DNA of 23,129 bases from Bacteroidota bacterium. Lineage in GTDB: Bacteria > Bacteroidota > Bacteroidia > Chitinophagales > Chitinophagaceae. The stretch lies in assembly GCA_023433345.1 (NCBI GenBank), contig JAEZDA010000023.1, forward strand, positions 1-23,129, in the 5' to 3' direction. A model generated the notes under the pieces. That model did no database searches and was not told where the DNA came from. It was given only the letters and a program-made list of their open reading frames with translations. Of the stretch, positions 8,425-17,302 are shown piece by piece; the first letter of the stretch is position 1; every line of letters starts with the position of its first letter. The position numbers and the translations under genes are program-made.

Positions 8425-11400
8425 ATGGCATTCAAAAAAGAAAATCGTCCAAAAGCTACGTTTTCTCAGATCACGATCGGTCTTGCCTCTCCCGACACCA
8501 TCCTCGAAAGGAGTTATGGTGAGGTGCTGAAGCCGGAAACGATCAACTATCGTACATATAAACCGGAAAGGGATGGCCTTTTTTGCGAAAGGATATTCGG
8601 ACCGGTAAAGGATTATGAATGCGCATGCGGAAAGTACAAGCGTATCCGTTACAAGGGTATCGTGTGCGACCGCTGCGGTGTGGAAGTAACAGAAAAGAAA
8701 GTACGTCGTGAAAGAATGGGCCACATCAAACTGGTAGTGCCCGTTGTTCATATCTGGTACTTCAAATCTCTTCCTAACAAGATCGGTTACCTGTTGGGCA
8801 TGAGCTCAAAAAAACTCGAAACGATCGTGTACTACGAGCGCTTCGTGGTTATTCAACCGGGTATCCGTGCCGATAAAGGCCAGAACTATGGCGACCTTCT
8901 TACTGAAGAAGAATATCTTGATATACTTGACGCTTTGCCGAAAGACAATCAGCATCTTCCTGATGAAGATCCTGAAAAGTTCGTGGCGAAGATGGGAGCA
9001 GAAGCGGTTCACGCCATGCTTGAGCGCCTTGATCTCGATCAACTGAGCTTCGACCTTCGTAACGCTGCTGCAAACGAAACTTCACAACAACGTAAAGCGG
9101 ATGCTCTAAAGCGTCTAAGCGTTGTAGAAAGTTTCCGCGATGCAAATACACGTATCAACAACCGTCCTGAATGGATGGTGATGCAATACATCCCGGTTAT
9201 TCCACCGGAGCTTCGTCCGCTTGTTCCATTGGATGGCGGCCGTTTCGCATCATCTGATCTTAATGACCTTTATCGTCGTGTGATAATCCGTAACAACCGT
9301 TTGAAAAGACTGTTGGAAATTAAAGCACCTGAAGTTATCCTTCGTAACGAAAAGAGGATGCTGCAGGAAGCGATCGATTCATTGTTCGATAACAGCCGTA
9401 AATCAAATGCCGTAAAAGCAGAAGGTGGACGTGCGCTGAAATCTTTGAGCGATGTGCTTAAAGGTAAGCAAGGCCGTTTCCGCCAAAACCTTTTGGGTAA
9501 GCGTGTTGACTATTCTGGTCGTTCTGTAATTGTGGTTGGTCCTGAATTGAAGATGCACGAGTGCGGACTTCCGAAAGACATGGCCGCGGAACTCTTCAAG
9601 CCATTTATTATTCGCAAACTGATAGAAAGAGGTATCGTAAAAACAGTAAAGAGCGCCCGTAAACTTGTCGACAAGAAAGAGGCGATCATCTGGGATATCT
9701 TAGAAAATATATTGAAAGGCCATCCTGTAATGTTGAACAGGGCCCCAACGCTTCACCGTTTGTCTATCCAGGCTTTCCAGCCAAAACTGATCGAAGGAAA
9801 AGCGATACAACTTCACCCGCTCGTTACCACCGCCTTCAACGCGGATTTCGATGGTGACCAAATGGCCGTGCACGTTCCATTGAGCAATGCCGCGATTCTT
9901 GAAGCGCAATTGCTGATGCTGAGCTCGCACAACATTCTTAACCCGCAAAACGGTACGCCGATCACTCTTCCTTCGCAGGACATGGTACTTGGCTTATACT
10001 ACATCACCAAGGGAAAGAAATCAACCGAAGAAGAAAAAGTAAAGGGCGAGGGGAAAGCATTTTATTCTCCTGAAGAAGTGATCATCGCTTACAATGAAAA
10101 GCAGATCGACCTTCATGCCAATATTAAAGTGAAAGTGAACTGGAGGAACAACGATGGTTCACTGGTAAATAAACTGATTGAAACAACCGTGGGCCGTGTG
10201 ATCTTCAACCAGTTTGTTCCGAAGGAAGTAGGCTTCATTAATGCCCTGCTTACGAAGAAGAACTTGCGTGAGATCATCGGTGATATCATTAAATGGACAA
10301 GCGTTCCTGCAACAGCGAAGTTCCTTGATGATATTAAAACCCTCGGTTACCGCATGGCATTCCGTGGTGGTTTGTCTTTTAACATCAACGACCTTATCAT
10401 TCCTGCAATTAAACAGGAATTGGTTGAGAACGCTCAGAGCGAGGTTTCTGAAGTATGGGATAGCTACAACATGGGTCTTATCACCAACAACGAACGTTAC
10501 AACCAGATTATCGATATCTGGAGCCGCGTTGATACCAAGGTAACGGAAACGCTTATACGCGAACTTGCTATCGATAAACAAGGCTTCAACTCTGTGTACA
10601 TGATGTTGGATTCAGGTGCGCGTGGTAGCAAGCAGCAGATCAAGCAGCTTGCAGGTTTGAGGGGATTGATGGCCAAGCCGCGTAAGAGTGGTTCTTCAGG
10701 CTCTGAGATCATCGAAAACCCGATCCTCGCCAACTTTAAAGATGGCTTGAGTGTATTGGAATACTTCATCTCTACGCACGGTGCGCGTAAAGGTCTTGCC
10801 GATACCGCCCTTAAAACAGCGGATGCCGGTTACCTTACACGTAGGCTGGTAGACGTTGCGCAGGATGTGGTTATTAATGAAGAAGATTGCGGCACATTGC
10901 GCGGTATCGCTGCGCAGGCGCTGAAAGATAATGAAGATGTGATTGAACCATTGGGCGATCGCATTGAAGGCAGAACTTCTCTGCATGATGTATTCCACCC
11001 TGTAACTGATGAATTGATCATTAAAGCCGGTGAAGAAATATCTCAGGAAGATGCCAAGCGTGTAGACGAAATCGGAATTGATTCTGTTGAGATCCGCTCT
11101 GTACTTACTTGTGAGAGCAAGCGCGGTGTGTGCGTGAAGTGCTATGGTAAAAACCTTGCATCAGGAATGCTTGCACAGCGTGGTGATGCCGTGGGTATCA
11201 TCGCTGCACAAAGTATCGGTGAGCCGGGTACACAGCTTACACTACGTACCTTCCACGTGGGTGGTGTTGCGGGTTCTACTTCGGTTGAATCTTCACTCTA
11301 CGCTAAGTTTGACGGTACGCTGCAATTCGACGGATTGCGTACGGTATCAACCGAGGGCACAGACGGTAAGAAAGTGCAGGTGGTTATCGGCCGTACCGGT

Positions 11401-12717
11401 GAATTGAGAAACATTGATGTGAAGAGCGACCGTTTGCTGAATACACAGCACATTCCTTACGGTTCTGTGTTGAAAGTGAAAGACGGACAGAAAGTTCAGA
11501 AAGGGGATGTACTCTGCACATGGGATCCGTTCAACAACGTTATCGTTGCTGAAACTAACGGTACCGTGAAAATGGAAGCGGTTATTGAAGGTGTTACCTA
11601 CCGCGATGAGGCCGATGAACAAACAGGTCACCGTGAGAAAGTGGTTATCGATACAAAAGATAAAACCAAGCTGCCTACAATTATTGTAGATGGCAAGGAG
11701 AAGAAATCATACAACCTTCCTGTAGGTTCGCACATTGTGGTGGAAGAAGGGGAGGAAGTGAAGAGCGGACAGGTGTTGGTGAAGATACCGCGTATCCTCA
11801 GCAAGCTGAAAGATATCACCGGTGGTCTTCCGCGTGTAACTGAATTGTTTGAAGCACGTAACCCAAGCAACCCTGCAGTGGTTTGTGAGATTGATGGTGT
11901 GGTTGCTTTCGGAAGTATCAAGCGTGGTAACCGTGAGATCATTGTTGAAGCTAAAGATGGCGTGGTAAGAAAGTACCTCGTTCCATTGAGCCGCCAGATC
12001 CTTGTACAAGACGGCGACTTCGTAAAAGCAGGCGCTGCATTAAGTGACGGGCAAACCGCACCGGCAGACATCCTCGCTATTAAAGGTCCGTTTGCAGTAC
12101 AAGAGTACGTGGTGAATGAGATCCAGGAAGTGTATCGTTTACAAGGTGTGCGTATCAACGATAAACACATTGAAGTGATCGTGCGCCAGATGATGCGTAA
12201 AGTAACCATTGAAGATGCGGGCGATACCAAATTCCTTGAAGGAGATACGGAAGACCGCATGGACTTTAATGCAGAGAACGATTACATCTACGATAAGAAA
12301 GTAGTCACTGAAAACGGTGAAAGTACTAAGCTTCGTCCGGGACAGATCGTTACCTTGCGTGAAGTGCGTGAAGAGAATTCCATTCTTCGCCGTGCTGATA
12401 AGAAGCTCGTTGAGTTCCGCGATGCAAAACCTGCAACATCATCACCGTTGTTGCTCGGTATCACCAAAGCATCACTCGGAACGCACAGCTGGATATCCGC
12501 AGCATCCTTCCAGGAAACTACGAAGGTGTTGAGTTCAGCAGCCATCCAGGGTAAAACCGATCTTATGCTCGGCTTGAAAGAGAACGTTATCACCGGCCAT
12601 CACATTCCGGCGGGTACGGGTCTCCGTGAGTTCGAAAACATGATCGTCGGCAGCAAAGAGGAGTATGAATTGCTGATGACTACGAAAGAAGCGATGAGCT
12701 TTGATGAGGAAGAGTAG
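8425..12717 (+). CDS. rpoC: DNA-directed RNA polymerase subunit beta-prime
   Basis: Beta-prime subunit, 1430 aa, carrying the polymerase active centre. The N-terminal zinc site has Cys66, Cys68, Cys81 and Cys84 (CAC...CDRC). The catalytic magnesium motif NADFDGDQMAVH has Asp474, Asp476 and Asp478. The second zinc cluster is seen in LTCESKRGVCVKCYGK at about residue 895. Bridge-helix and trigger-loop words such as SGARGSKQQIKQLAGLRG and SIGEPGTQLTLRTFH are intact. The ATG at 8425 begins MAFKKEN and lies 96 bases after rpoB in the same direction, so the two are co-transcribed. The gene ends in TAG, which matters for the nearby gene broken by an in-frame TAG: TAG acts as a stop here. A strong terminator follows. 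Confidence 0.99.
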   Translation: MAFKKENRPKATFSQITIGLASPDTILERSYGEVLKPETINYRTYKPERDGLFCERIFGPVKDYECACGKYKRIRYKGIVCDRCGVEVTEKKVRRERMGHIKLVVPVVHIWYFKSLPNKIGYLLGMSSKKLETIVYYERFVVIQPGIRADKGQNYGDLLTEEEYLDILDALPKDNQHLPDEDPEKFVAKMGAEAVHAMLERLDLDQLSFDLRNAAANETSQQRKADALKRLSVVESFRDANTRINNRPEWMVMQYIPVIPPELRPLVPLDGGRFASSDLNDLYRRVIIRNNRLKRLLEIKAPEVILRNEKRMLQEAIDSLFDNSRKSNAVKAEGGRALKSLSDVLKGKQGRFRQNLLGKRVDYSGRSVIVVGPELKMHECGLPKDMAAELFKPFIIRKLIERGIVKTVKSARKLVDKKEAIIWDILENILKGHPVMLNRAPTLHRLSIQAFQPKLIEGKAIQLHPLVTTAFNADFDGDQMAVHVPLSNAAILEAQLLMLSSHNILNPQNGTPITLPSQDMVLGLYYITKGKKSTEEEKVKGEGKAFYSPEEVIIAYNEKQIDLHANIKVKVNWRNNDGSLVNKLIETTVGRVIFNQFVPKEVGFINALLTKKNLREIIGDIIKWTSVPATAKFLDDIKTLGYRMAFRGGLSFNINDLIIPAIKQELVENAQSEVSEVWDSYNMGLITNNERYNQIIDIWSRVDTKVTETLIRELAIDKQGFNSVYMMLDSGARGSKQQIKQLAGLRGLMAKPRKSGSSGSEIIENPILANFKDGLSVLEYFISTHGARKGLADTALKTADAGYLTRRLVDVAQDVVINEEDCGTLRGIAAQALKDNEDVIEPLGDRIEGRTSLHDVFHPVTDELIIKAGEEISQEDAKRVDEIGIDSVEIRSVLTCESKRGVCVKCYGKNLASGMLAQRGDAVGIIAAQSIGEPGTQLTLRTFHVGGVAGSTSVESSLYAKFDGTLQFDGLRTVSTEGTDGKKVQVVIGRTGELRNIDVKSDRLLNTQHIPYGSVLKVKDGQKVQKGDVLCTWDPFNNVIVAETNGTVKMEAVIEGVTYRDEADEQTGHREKVVIDTKDKTKLPTIIVDGKEKKSYNLPVGSHIVVEEGEEVKSGQVLVKIPRILSKLKDITGGLPRVTELFEARNPSNPAVVCEIDGVVAFGSIKRGNREIIVEAKDGVVRKYLVPLSRQILVQDGDFVKAGAALSDGQTAPADILAIKGPFAVQEYVVNEIQEVYRLQGVRINDKHIEVIVRQMMRKVTIEDAGDTKFLEGDTEDRMDFNAENDYIYDKKVVTENGESTKLRPGQIVTLREVREENSILRRADKKLVEFRDAKPATSSPLLLGITKASLGTHSWISAASFQETTKVLSSAAIQGKTDLMLGLKENVITGHHIPAGTGLREFENMIVGSKEEYELLMTTKEAMSFDEEE

Positions 12718-12740
12718 TTTTATAAGATGATTAGTAATAT

Positions 12741-12770
12741 AAAGGCGCGGGTGACTGCGCCTTTTTTTTT
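12741..12770 (+). terminator. Rho-independent terminator of rpoB-rpoC
   Basis: AAAGGCGC (12741-12748) pairs perfectly with GCGCCTTT (12757-12764) around an 8-nt loop and runs into nine Ts (12762-12770). It starts 24 bases after the rpoC stop. Confidence 0.93.
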
Positions 12771-12780
12771 GCTTCTGCTT

Positions 12781-12927
12781 CTTGGGACTGTTGCGACTTT
12801 TTGGACACTTGTTTTAGCAACAAGTTTTTTCAAATGCATGATACTCCTTTAAAGGTCGCAAGGGTCGCAACAGTCCCACAAGCTAACAAAGCAAAAACGA
12901 TAGTCGCAACAGTCCCACAAGCTAACA
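12781..12927. repeat. 25-bp direct repeat with an inverted copy, plus a T-tailed hairpin
   Basis: A 25-bp word starting GTCGCAACAGTCCCACAAG is present twice without mismatch (12864-12888 and 12903-12927, offset 39). An inverted copy of its first 14 bases, GGGACTGTTGCGAC, lies at 12784-12797. Between them ACTTGTT (12807-12813) pairs with AACAAGT (12819-12825) and runs into six Ts, possibly a second weak terminator after rpoC. I see no gene in 12718-12946. Confidence 0.8.
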
Positions 12928-12946
12928 CAGCCAAAGCTATTTCAAA

Positions 12947-13501
12947 CTACCTTTTACCCCGTCGCACCTTACTCATCATCTCTTTTAAACCACCATTCTT
13001 AATAAATGCCTCTTCAAGGTTTCGTATTTGTTGGTACAACAAATAGCTCGTCATGTTAATGGTGCCGGCAATAGCATTGGCGCATATTTCAGGGTTCTCA
13101 TGTTCAAAAGCGTTTTTAAAAGTTGCGTAGCAGGCATTTGGTGTTTTATTAAGTTCCGTTACTCTTTTATAAAGTGGGTGCCCCTTCTTCCACACCTCCA
13201 ACCCCCTTACCCTCTAAAAATCTTCATAATCTATCTTCAATTCCTCCAGCGAGGCACGCGCAACATTCGTCAGTTTAATCTCCATTTCTTTTGAAGTGCC
13301 GGAGGCCATGCTGCCTTCGGCGATGTTTTGTTTGCCGCTTCGAGCGGCCTGAACCATTTGCGAAACTGTGCGGTCGTATTTATCAAAGAAGCGTCGGGTG
13401 AAGTAGATTGTGCCATCATAAATGATCTCCGCTTTCTGAAAAGTGATCAGGTTGCGGTAACCGCCAAAGGGAGGTATGAAGCCTTTTTTATTATCTGCCA
13501 T
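12947..13501 (-). pseudogene. Four-helix-bundle suffix-domain protein broken by an in-frame TAG
   Basis: Two pieces in the same minus-strand frame make one ~184-residue protein. The first (13501-13214, 95 aa) contains GGYRNLITFQKAEIIYDGT, then QAARSGKQNIAEGS and VARASLEELKIDYEDF. This is the pattern of the four-helix-bundle suffix family (TIGR04258), related to the 23S rRNA intervening-sequence protein fold. The next codon is TAG (13216-13214), followed in frame by RVRGLEVWKKGHPLYKRV. The family usually continues DYEDFLRxRGL..W, so the TAG replaces a Leu codon and one T-to-A change would explain it. The second piece (next ATG at 13201) finishes the helical bundle. The role is unknown. It is convergent with rpoC and flanked on both sides by GTCCCA-type repeat words. 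A sequencing error cannot be excluded. Confidence 0.8.
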
Positions 13502-13593
13502 GGTATGTTTTTGCCGAAGGCTAAACTAAACACCAGGCCACCTACAACCGAAGTAATTACAACCCCAAACGACAGTATTAATCTCATTCATCT

Positions 13594-13714
13594 GTGGTCC
13601 CAAAGGTCCCTAAAGTCCCACGAAACCGAAAAAGGCCACAAAAAGCCACCAAACCCCAACCGATCACAAAGCGAACACGAAGCGAATACGTAGCGAACAC
13701 GAACCGAACAAATG
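13594..13714. repeat. GGTCCC-type 9-nt words and an 11-nt tandem repeat
   Basis: From 13594 three diverged units resembling GGTCCCAAA run in tandem and end in AGTCCCACGA, a word similar to those at 12871-12880 and 12910-12919. From 13671 an 11-nt unit GCGAACACGAA repeats about four times (13671, 13682, 13693, 13704), the last degraded. The rest of 13502-13881 holds only similar phrases, including TCGACTACGAACTACCGAC at 13846. I see no gene in this 380-base gap. Confidence 0.65.
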
Positions 13715-13881
13715 ATAAAGAAAAGCAGATCGTATTTAGAATTCGTTAACATCCTCACGATAGAGTTCCAAAATTCCCTAAAGTCCTGCGAAAACCAAAA
13801 AACTGCTCTTTAAAACGTTAATTTCACTAAATTGAAAAAAGGCTATCGACTACGAACTACCGACTACTAACTGCTCCTCCC

Positions 13882-15699
13882 ATGCCTACAACCCGAGCCA
13901 TAGAACGTGAATGGAATAAGAATTTTAAAACGTCTGCAGTTATAGATGAGGAAGGTCAGTTCATTGCTGGAATTGCTAACCAATTATATTATGGTAAAAA
14001 TGGTGAACATTTTCCGGAAGCGCTACCGAGCAACTTTAAACTGATGTTTGAATGTTATTCGGCAATGCCAAAAGGGGAGGTTTTGGCGGAGGTGATATCT
14101 TTCCTGAAGGTATTGGGTATCCATTTATCCGGTTCGGCGATCGATGAGCATTTAAAGAAGTTTCCCAATGAATATGAAAAGATCATTCGGCAGGTAAATT
14201 CTATTTTACGTGAAGCCGCTCATTTGGGCGCTGATTTGAATATAAACAACCCGTACCGGAACTGCGTAATAGAAGTACATTACCTGGCCAGGATCGAATC
14301 CGGGGAAAGTTTGAATCTTTCTCAACTCACCTTGTTTGATGGAATTGAGCTGCCAAAGTTATACAAGCAGCTTTCGGAGATTCCCGATGGCTATGAAGAT
14401 GATGATGTAGCCATGGAATTATTTCGAATGGTGGAGAATACCAGGGATTCGTTCTTCATTACAGGAAAGGCGGGAACAGGTAAATCAACCTTTATTCATT
14501 ACTTAACATCCAACTCCACGAAGTCTGTTTTAAAATTCGCTTTCACCGGTATTGCGGCGGTGATAGCCGGCGGACAAACCCTGCATTCTTTCTTCCGGTT
14601 TCCTTTAAAGCCCTTATTGCCCGGTGATGATGAGATCAAAAAATTTCAAAAAGGCTCACCGCTGTATGAAATGATCAGCAAGGCAGAAATGATCGTGATC
14701 GATGAAATTTCGATGGTGCGCGCCGATCTGATGGAGGCGGTAGATTTCTCCCTACGTATTAACGGAGGCAACCCTAATCTTCCATTTGGTGGAAAGCAAA
14801 TGCTTTTTGTTGGCGATATCTTTCAATTACCTCCCGTGGAGGCAGATAAGATCGAGGGATTGAATTTCCAGGACATTTACAAAAGCGAGTATTTCTTTGA
14901 CGCCCCGGCCTACAAACGGTTGAACCCGCATTTTTTCGAGTTTACCAAATCGTATCGTCAAAAAGACGATCACGGGTTTGTTGAATTGTTAGACAGGGTG
15001 CGTTTATGCGATACAGATAGTTCCTTGTTAGAAAAGATCAATACAAGGCACGATACGCCTGCACCCGCAACAAAAGAAGATTTTTCCGTTATACTCTGCT
15101 CGATAAATAAACTGGCCAATGAGATCAATTCAGCGCGCTTAAGTGAATTGCCTTTTTCCGAATATTCCTTCGAGGCCGCTATTGATGGTAACTTCCCTGA
15201 AGGCAGGTACCCTTGCCAAAAAACATTGGTGCTGAAAAAAAATGCACAGGTGATATTCACCAAGAATGATGCTGAGAAACGCTGGTTTAATGGTGGACTT
15301 GCTCTCATCAGTTTTATTACGCCGGAGTTTATAGAGGTGAGGTTGCAGAATGGAGAGGAGCATCGTTTGTTCCCGGAAGTTTGGGAAAATCGCCGGTATA
15401 AATATGAAAACAAGAAGATAGTATCAGAGTGTATCGGAACGTTCACGCAGTATCCCATAAAATTGGCATGGGCAATCACTATTCACAAAAGCCAGGGGCT
15501 TACGCTCCAAAATGTAACCATAGATATGGGCAAAGGCGCCTTTGTTAACGGGCAGGTGTACACCGCTCTAAGCCGCTGCCGTGAGTTTGAGAAAATCACT
15601 TTGCGTACGCCTATAAAACAACAGGATATTATTGCCGACCCGAGGATCATGCATTTTTACCAGACGGAGAAGGTGTTGAGTGGGGTGGAATTTGATTAA
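13882..15699 (+). CDS. PIF1/RecD2-like SF1B DNA helicase
   Basis: Predicted ATP-dependent 5'-3' DNA helicase of superfamily 1B, 605 aa. Motifs are in order: Walker A TGKAGTGKST (194-203, Lys201); Walker B VIDEISMV (272-279, Asp274/Glu275); motif III GDIFQLPPV (311-319); KSYRQ with Arg359; and near the C-terminus AWAITIHKSQGLT and YTALSRCR (Arg565). All residues for ATP hydrolysis are present. Residues 1-180 form an N-terminal region I do not recognise, with many charged helices, in place of the extra domains of classical RecD2. The ATG at 13882 (MPTTRAIEREWN) is the first in frame; no Shine-Dalgarno is seen. Such helicases act in replication, repair or recombination and also occur in defence islands. 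A decayed YgjP-type peptidase gene lies just downstream. Confidence 0.9.
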   Translation: MPTTRAIEREWNKNFKTSAVIDEEGQFIAGIANQLYYGKNGEHFPEALPSNFKLMFECYSAMPKGEVLAEVISFLKVLGIHLSGSAIDEHLKKFPNEYEKIIRQVNSILREAAHLGADLNINNPYRNCVIEVHYLARIESGESLNLSQLTLFDGIELPKLYKQLSEIPDGYEDDDVAMELFRMVENTRDSFFITGKAGTGKSTFIHYLTSNSTKSVLKFAFTGIAAVIAGGQTLHSFFRFPLKPLLPGDDEIKKFQKGSPLYEMISKAEMIVIDEISMVRADLMEAVDFSLRINGGNPNLPFGGKQMLFVGDIFQLPPVEADKIEGLNFQDIYKSEYFFDAPAYKRLNPHFFEFTKSYRQKDDHGFVELLDRVRLCDTDSSLLEKINTRHDTPAPATKEDFSVILCSINKLANEINSARLSELPFSEYSFEAAIDGNFPEGRYPCQKTLVLKKNAQVIFTKNDAEKRWFNGGLALISFITPEFIEVRLQNGEEHRLFPEVWENRRYKYENKKIVSECIGTFTQYPIKLAWAITIHKSQGLTLQNVTIDMGKGAFVNGQVYTALSRCREFEKITLRTPIKQQDIIADPRIMHFYQTEKVLSGVEFD

Positions 15700-15876
15700 G
15701 CAGCTTTTTTCTTCAATTGATCATATTTTATGGTTTGGAAACGTCCGAAGTTTTCGTTATATTATATTAAATAATCGCATGATCCCTATCATTTTTAAAG
15801 GAGCCCATTACTCAGTTCGGATTTCTCAAAGCGATAATCGATTACATTATTTCCTAACTGCTGCAAGTGAGCAAAT

Positions 15877-16067
15877 AGTGAAAAAAGCTCATTATCTTGA
15901 ACACTCAATTGATAAGAGCCCCAAAAGGCTGTATTGAATATGTTATCATACATGAACTTTGCCACCTGATTCATTTTAATCACAATAAAAAATTCCAACT
16001 GTTGCTGAAGAGAATGATGCCGGATTGGGAGAAGTGGAAGGAAAGGTTGGAGATGAGTTTGGTTTAG
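15877..16067 (+). pseudogene. Remnant of a YgjP/DUF45-type zinc metallopeptidase
   Basis: The frame starting after the TGA at 15879-15881 reads LNTQLIRAPKGCIEYVII, then HELCHLIHFNHNKKF, then a conserved tail PDWEKWKERLE and TAG at 16065-16067. This matches the C-terminal third of YgjP-like (DUF45) metallopeptidases: HExxH (HELCH at 15951-15965), a third His in HFNH (15981-15983) and PDW near the end. Just upstream, another frame (15877-15897) reads SEKSSLS. Adding one T at ~15897 joins them into SEKSSLSLNTQLI, as the family requires. Upstream the expected (R/K)WGSC word is lost and several stops occur. No intact N-terminal half could be found between 15700 and 15876, so the gene is dead. Related genes often neighbour type I restriction genes, though none are seen here. 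Confidence 0.8.
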
Positions 16068-16109
16068 CTTGAATATTTTTTTCATTTATTTGTTCTAAAG
16101 CCGTAAAAA

Positions 16110-16448
16110 ATGAGTAGTGTAGATGAATTCAAAAGGAAGATGAAGAAGTTTGAAACTAACTTTAAACGATCTAAACCTAATTTCTACATACCTGGCGGCA
16201 GTTCTCGTTACTGGGTTACGGAAGTTAAGATTGACTCCAGGGTAACGATTACCCAGGGAACAAGTCTTCAACCCCACCTGGTGGAACATTTAGAAGGGCT
16301 ATATATACATGGTGAGTTTAAAGCTCCAAGGCTTAATAAGATTTATACTCGCAACGATCGGACAGGCCACATGGTTATGAAAAATGCAATTGTGGATTAT
16401 TTGAAAAGCTTGCCACTTAAGAGAGCAGTTCGTTGGAGTAGTGAGTAG
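16110..16448 (+). CDS. Hypothetical basic protein, first of an unrecognised pair
   Basis: 112 aa, rich in Lys and Arg, with no signal peptide or membrane segment, so probably cytoplasmic. It opens MSSVDEFKRKMKKFETNFK, a charged helix, followed by a mixed region with FYIPGGSSRYWVTEVKI and GLYIHGEFKAPRLNKIY, and ends in a short helix DYLKSLP. I do not recognise the family. The gene begins 42 bases after the YgjP remnant and ends 23 bases before the next gene in the same direction, which suggests joint transcription. Base composition is more AT-rich than rpoBC, as in the next gene, hinting at acquisition. The high basic charge would suit nucleic-acid binding, but that is a guess. Confidence 0.6.
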   Translation: MSSVDEFKRKMKKFETNFKRSKPNFYIPGGSSRYWVTEVKIDSRVTITQGTSLQPHLVEHLEGLYIHGEFKAPRLNKIYTRNDRTGHMVMKNAIVDYLKSLPLKRAVRWSSE

Positions 16449-16471
16449 CTTGTTAGCAAAAAGATTTATAA

Positions 16472-17032
16472 ATGAATAAGAATATTATCAGAATTAGTCA
16501 ACAACTACTGGAAAGCTTGTTAGACTTTAAGGCAAAAAATCCAGAATTCACGTTCGCGCTCCGTGAAAAAGATTTTGCAGGTACCAAGAAGAAAAGGTTA
16601 GAACTTGGTTGTTGGTTTCAAGGAGGTGATGACTATATCTATGTTCCGCTTTTTTCAAAGGGCGACAATCTTAGGAAGATAAAGACAATAGGTTTTGTTG
16701 TAAAGTTTCAGGAGTCAGGCGGAATTAAGGAAAACTATATTGAAATTTCCATCAAAGGCGTGAAAGAAAGTGTTGATATAAACTTTCATCGTGAACTTGC
16801 CCGCACACTCGGAATTACATTAAACAGTAGTTGCTTTGGTTACAAACACTATCAAAAACAATTTAATTACATTGAAAACTTACATGATTATCTCACTCGG
16901 GTGCGGCCCATTGCTTTAAAGTTGTTGGAGAAATATAATCTGACTGAGGCCTATTTAATTCCTGAAAGAGAGTTCGCGACCAGACTAGCTGTTGTGCGTA
17001 CGATCCAAACGAATTTGACAGATTCAAGATAG
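16472..17032 (+). CDS. Hypothetical protein, second of the pair; 3' end probably frameshifted
   Basis: 186 aa as read, soluble, AT-rich, family not recognised. It begins MNKNIIRISQQLLESLLDF. Alternating beta-like segments follow (LELGCWFQGGDDYIYVPLF, IGFVVKFQ, NYIEISIKG), then helices around YLTRVRPIALKLLEKYNLT. The last 13 codons look doubtful. If one base is added at about 16999, the frame after RLAVVR continues YDPNEFDRFKIEDYSIYIK to a TAA at 17077-17079, a far more protein-like tail. A third frame continues LNHIEIKLTAAHKLLTFLEY to 17160. The gene may therefore be recently broken, like the YgjP remnant upstream. The ATG at 16472 is the first in frame and lies 23 bases after the preceding gene. 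Confidence 0.6.
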   Translation: MNKNIIRISQQLLESLLDFKAKNPEFTFALREKDFAGTKKKRLELGCWFQGGDDYIYVPLFSKGDNLRKIKTIGFVVKFQESGGIKENYIEISIKGVKESVDINFHRELARTLGITLNSSCFGYKHYQKQFNYIENLHDYLTRVRPIALKLLEKYNLTEAYLIPEREFATRLAVVRTIQTNLTDSR

Positions 17033-17302
17033 AAGATTACTCCATTTATATCAAGAACGCTTTCCACTTAATAAATTAAATCATATTGAAATTAAACTAA
17101 CTGCCGCTCACAAGCTATTAACTTTCCTTGAATATATTGCTCCTACCACCGGTAACGCCTAAACGCCATTCCTCTTTACTCGGTTCACCGCTCCTCATAT
17201 GTAAAAGGTATTTAACAAATGCAGATTAAACTTTTGCCTGAGTTTCAAGTCTATGTATGCAAGTAAGCGATTTTGCTTATAAACAATCTAAAACCATTTA
17301 TT
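17033..17302. other. Spacer with out-of-frame coding remnants
   Basis: No intact gene. The first ~130 bases carry the out-of-frame continuations described for the gene ending at 17032, with stops at 17077 and 17160. The rest is AT-rich and probably holds the promoter of the next gene, but I find no convincing TAnnTTTG element. Confidence 0.4.

Noticed and set aside
13214..13216. Reassignment of TAG to an amino acid
   Set aside because: rpoC and the SUMF1-like gene end properly at TAG, so TAG is a stop here.
15680..15937. Plus-strand 85-codon frame just after the helicase
   Set aside because: It overlaps the helicase end, shows no family pattern, and ends inside the YgjP remnant, which is in another frame.
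15795..16085. Minus-strand frame of 96 codons opposite the YgjP remnant
   Set aside because: The plus strand there carries conserved HELCH and PDW motifs of a real family; the minus frame is its antisense shadow.
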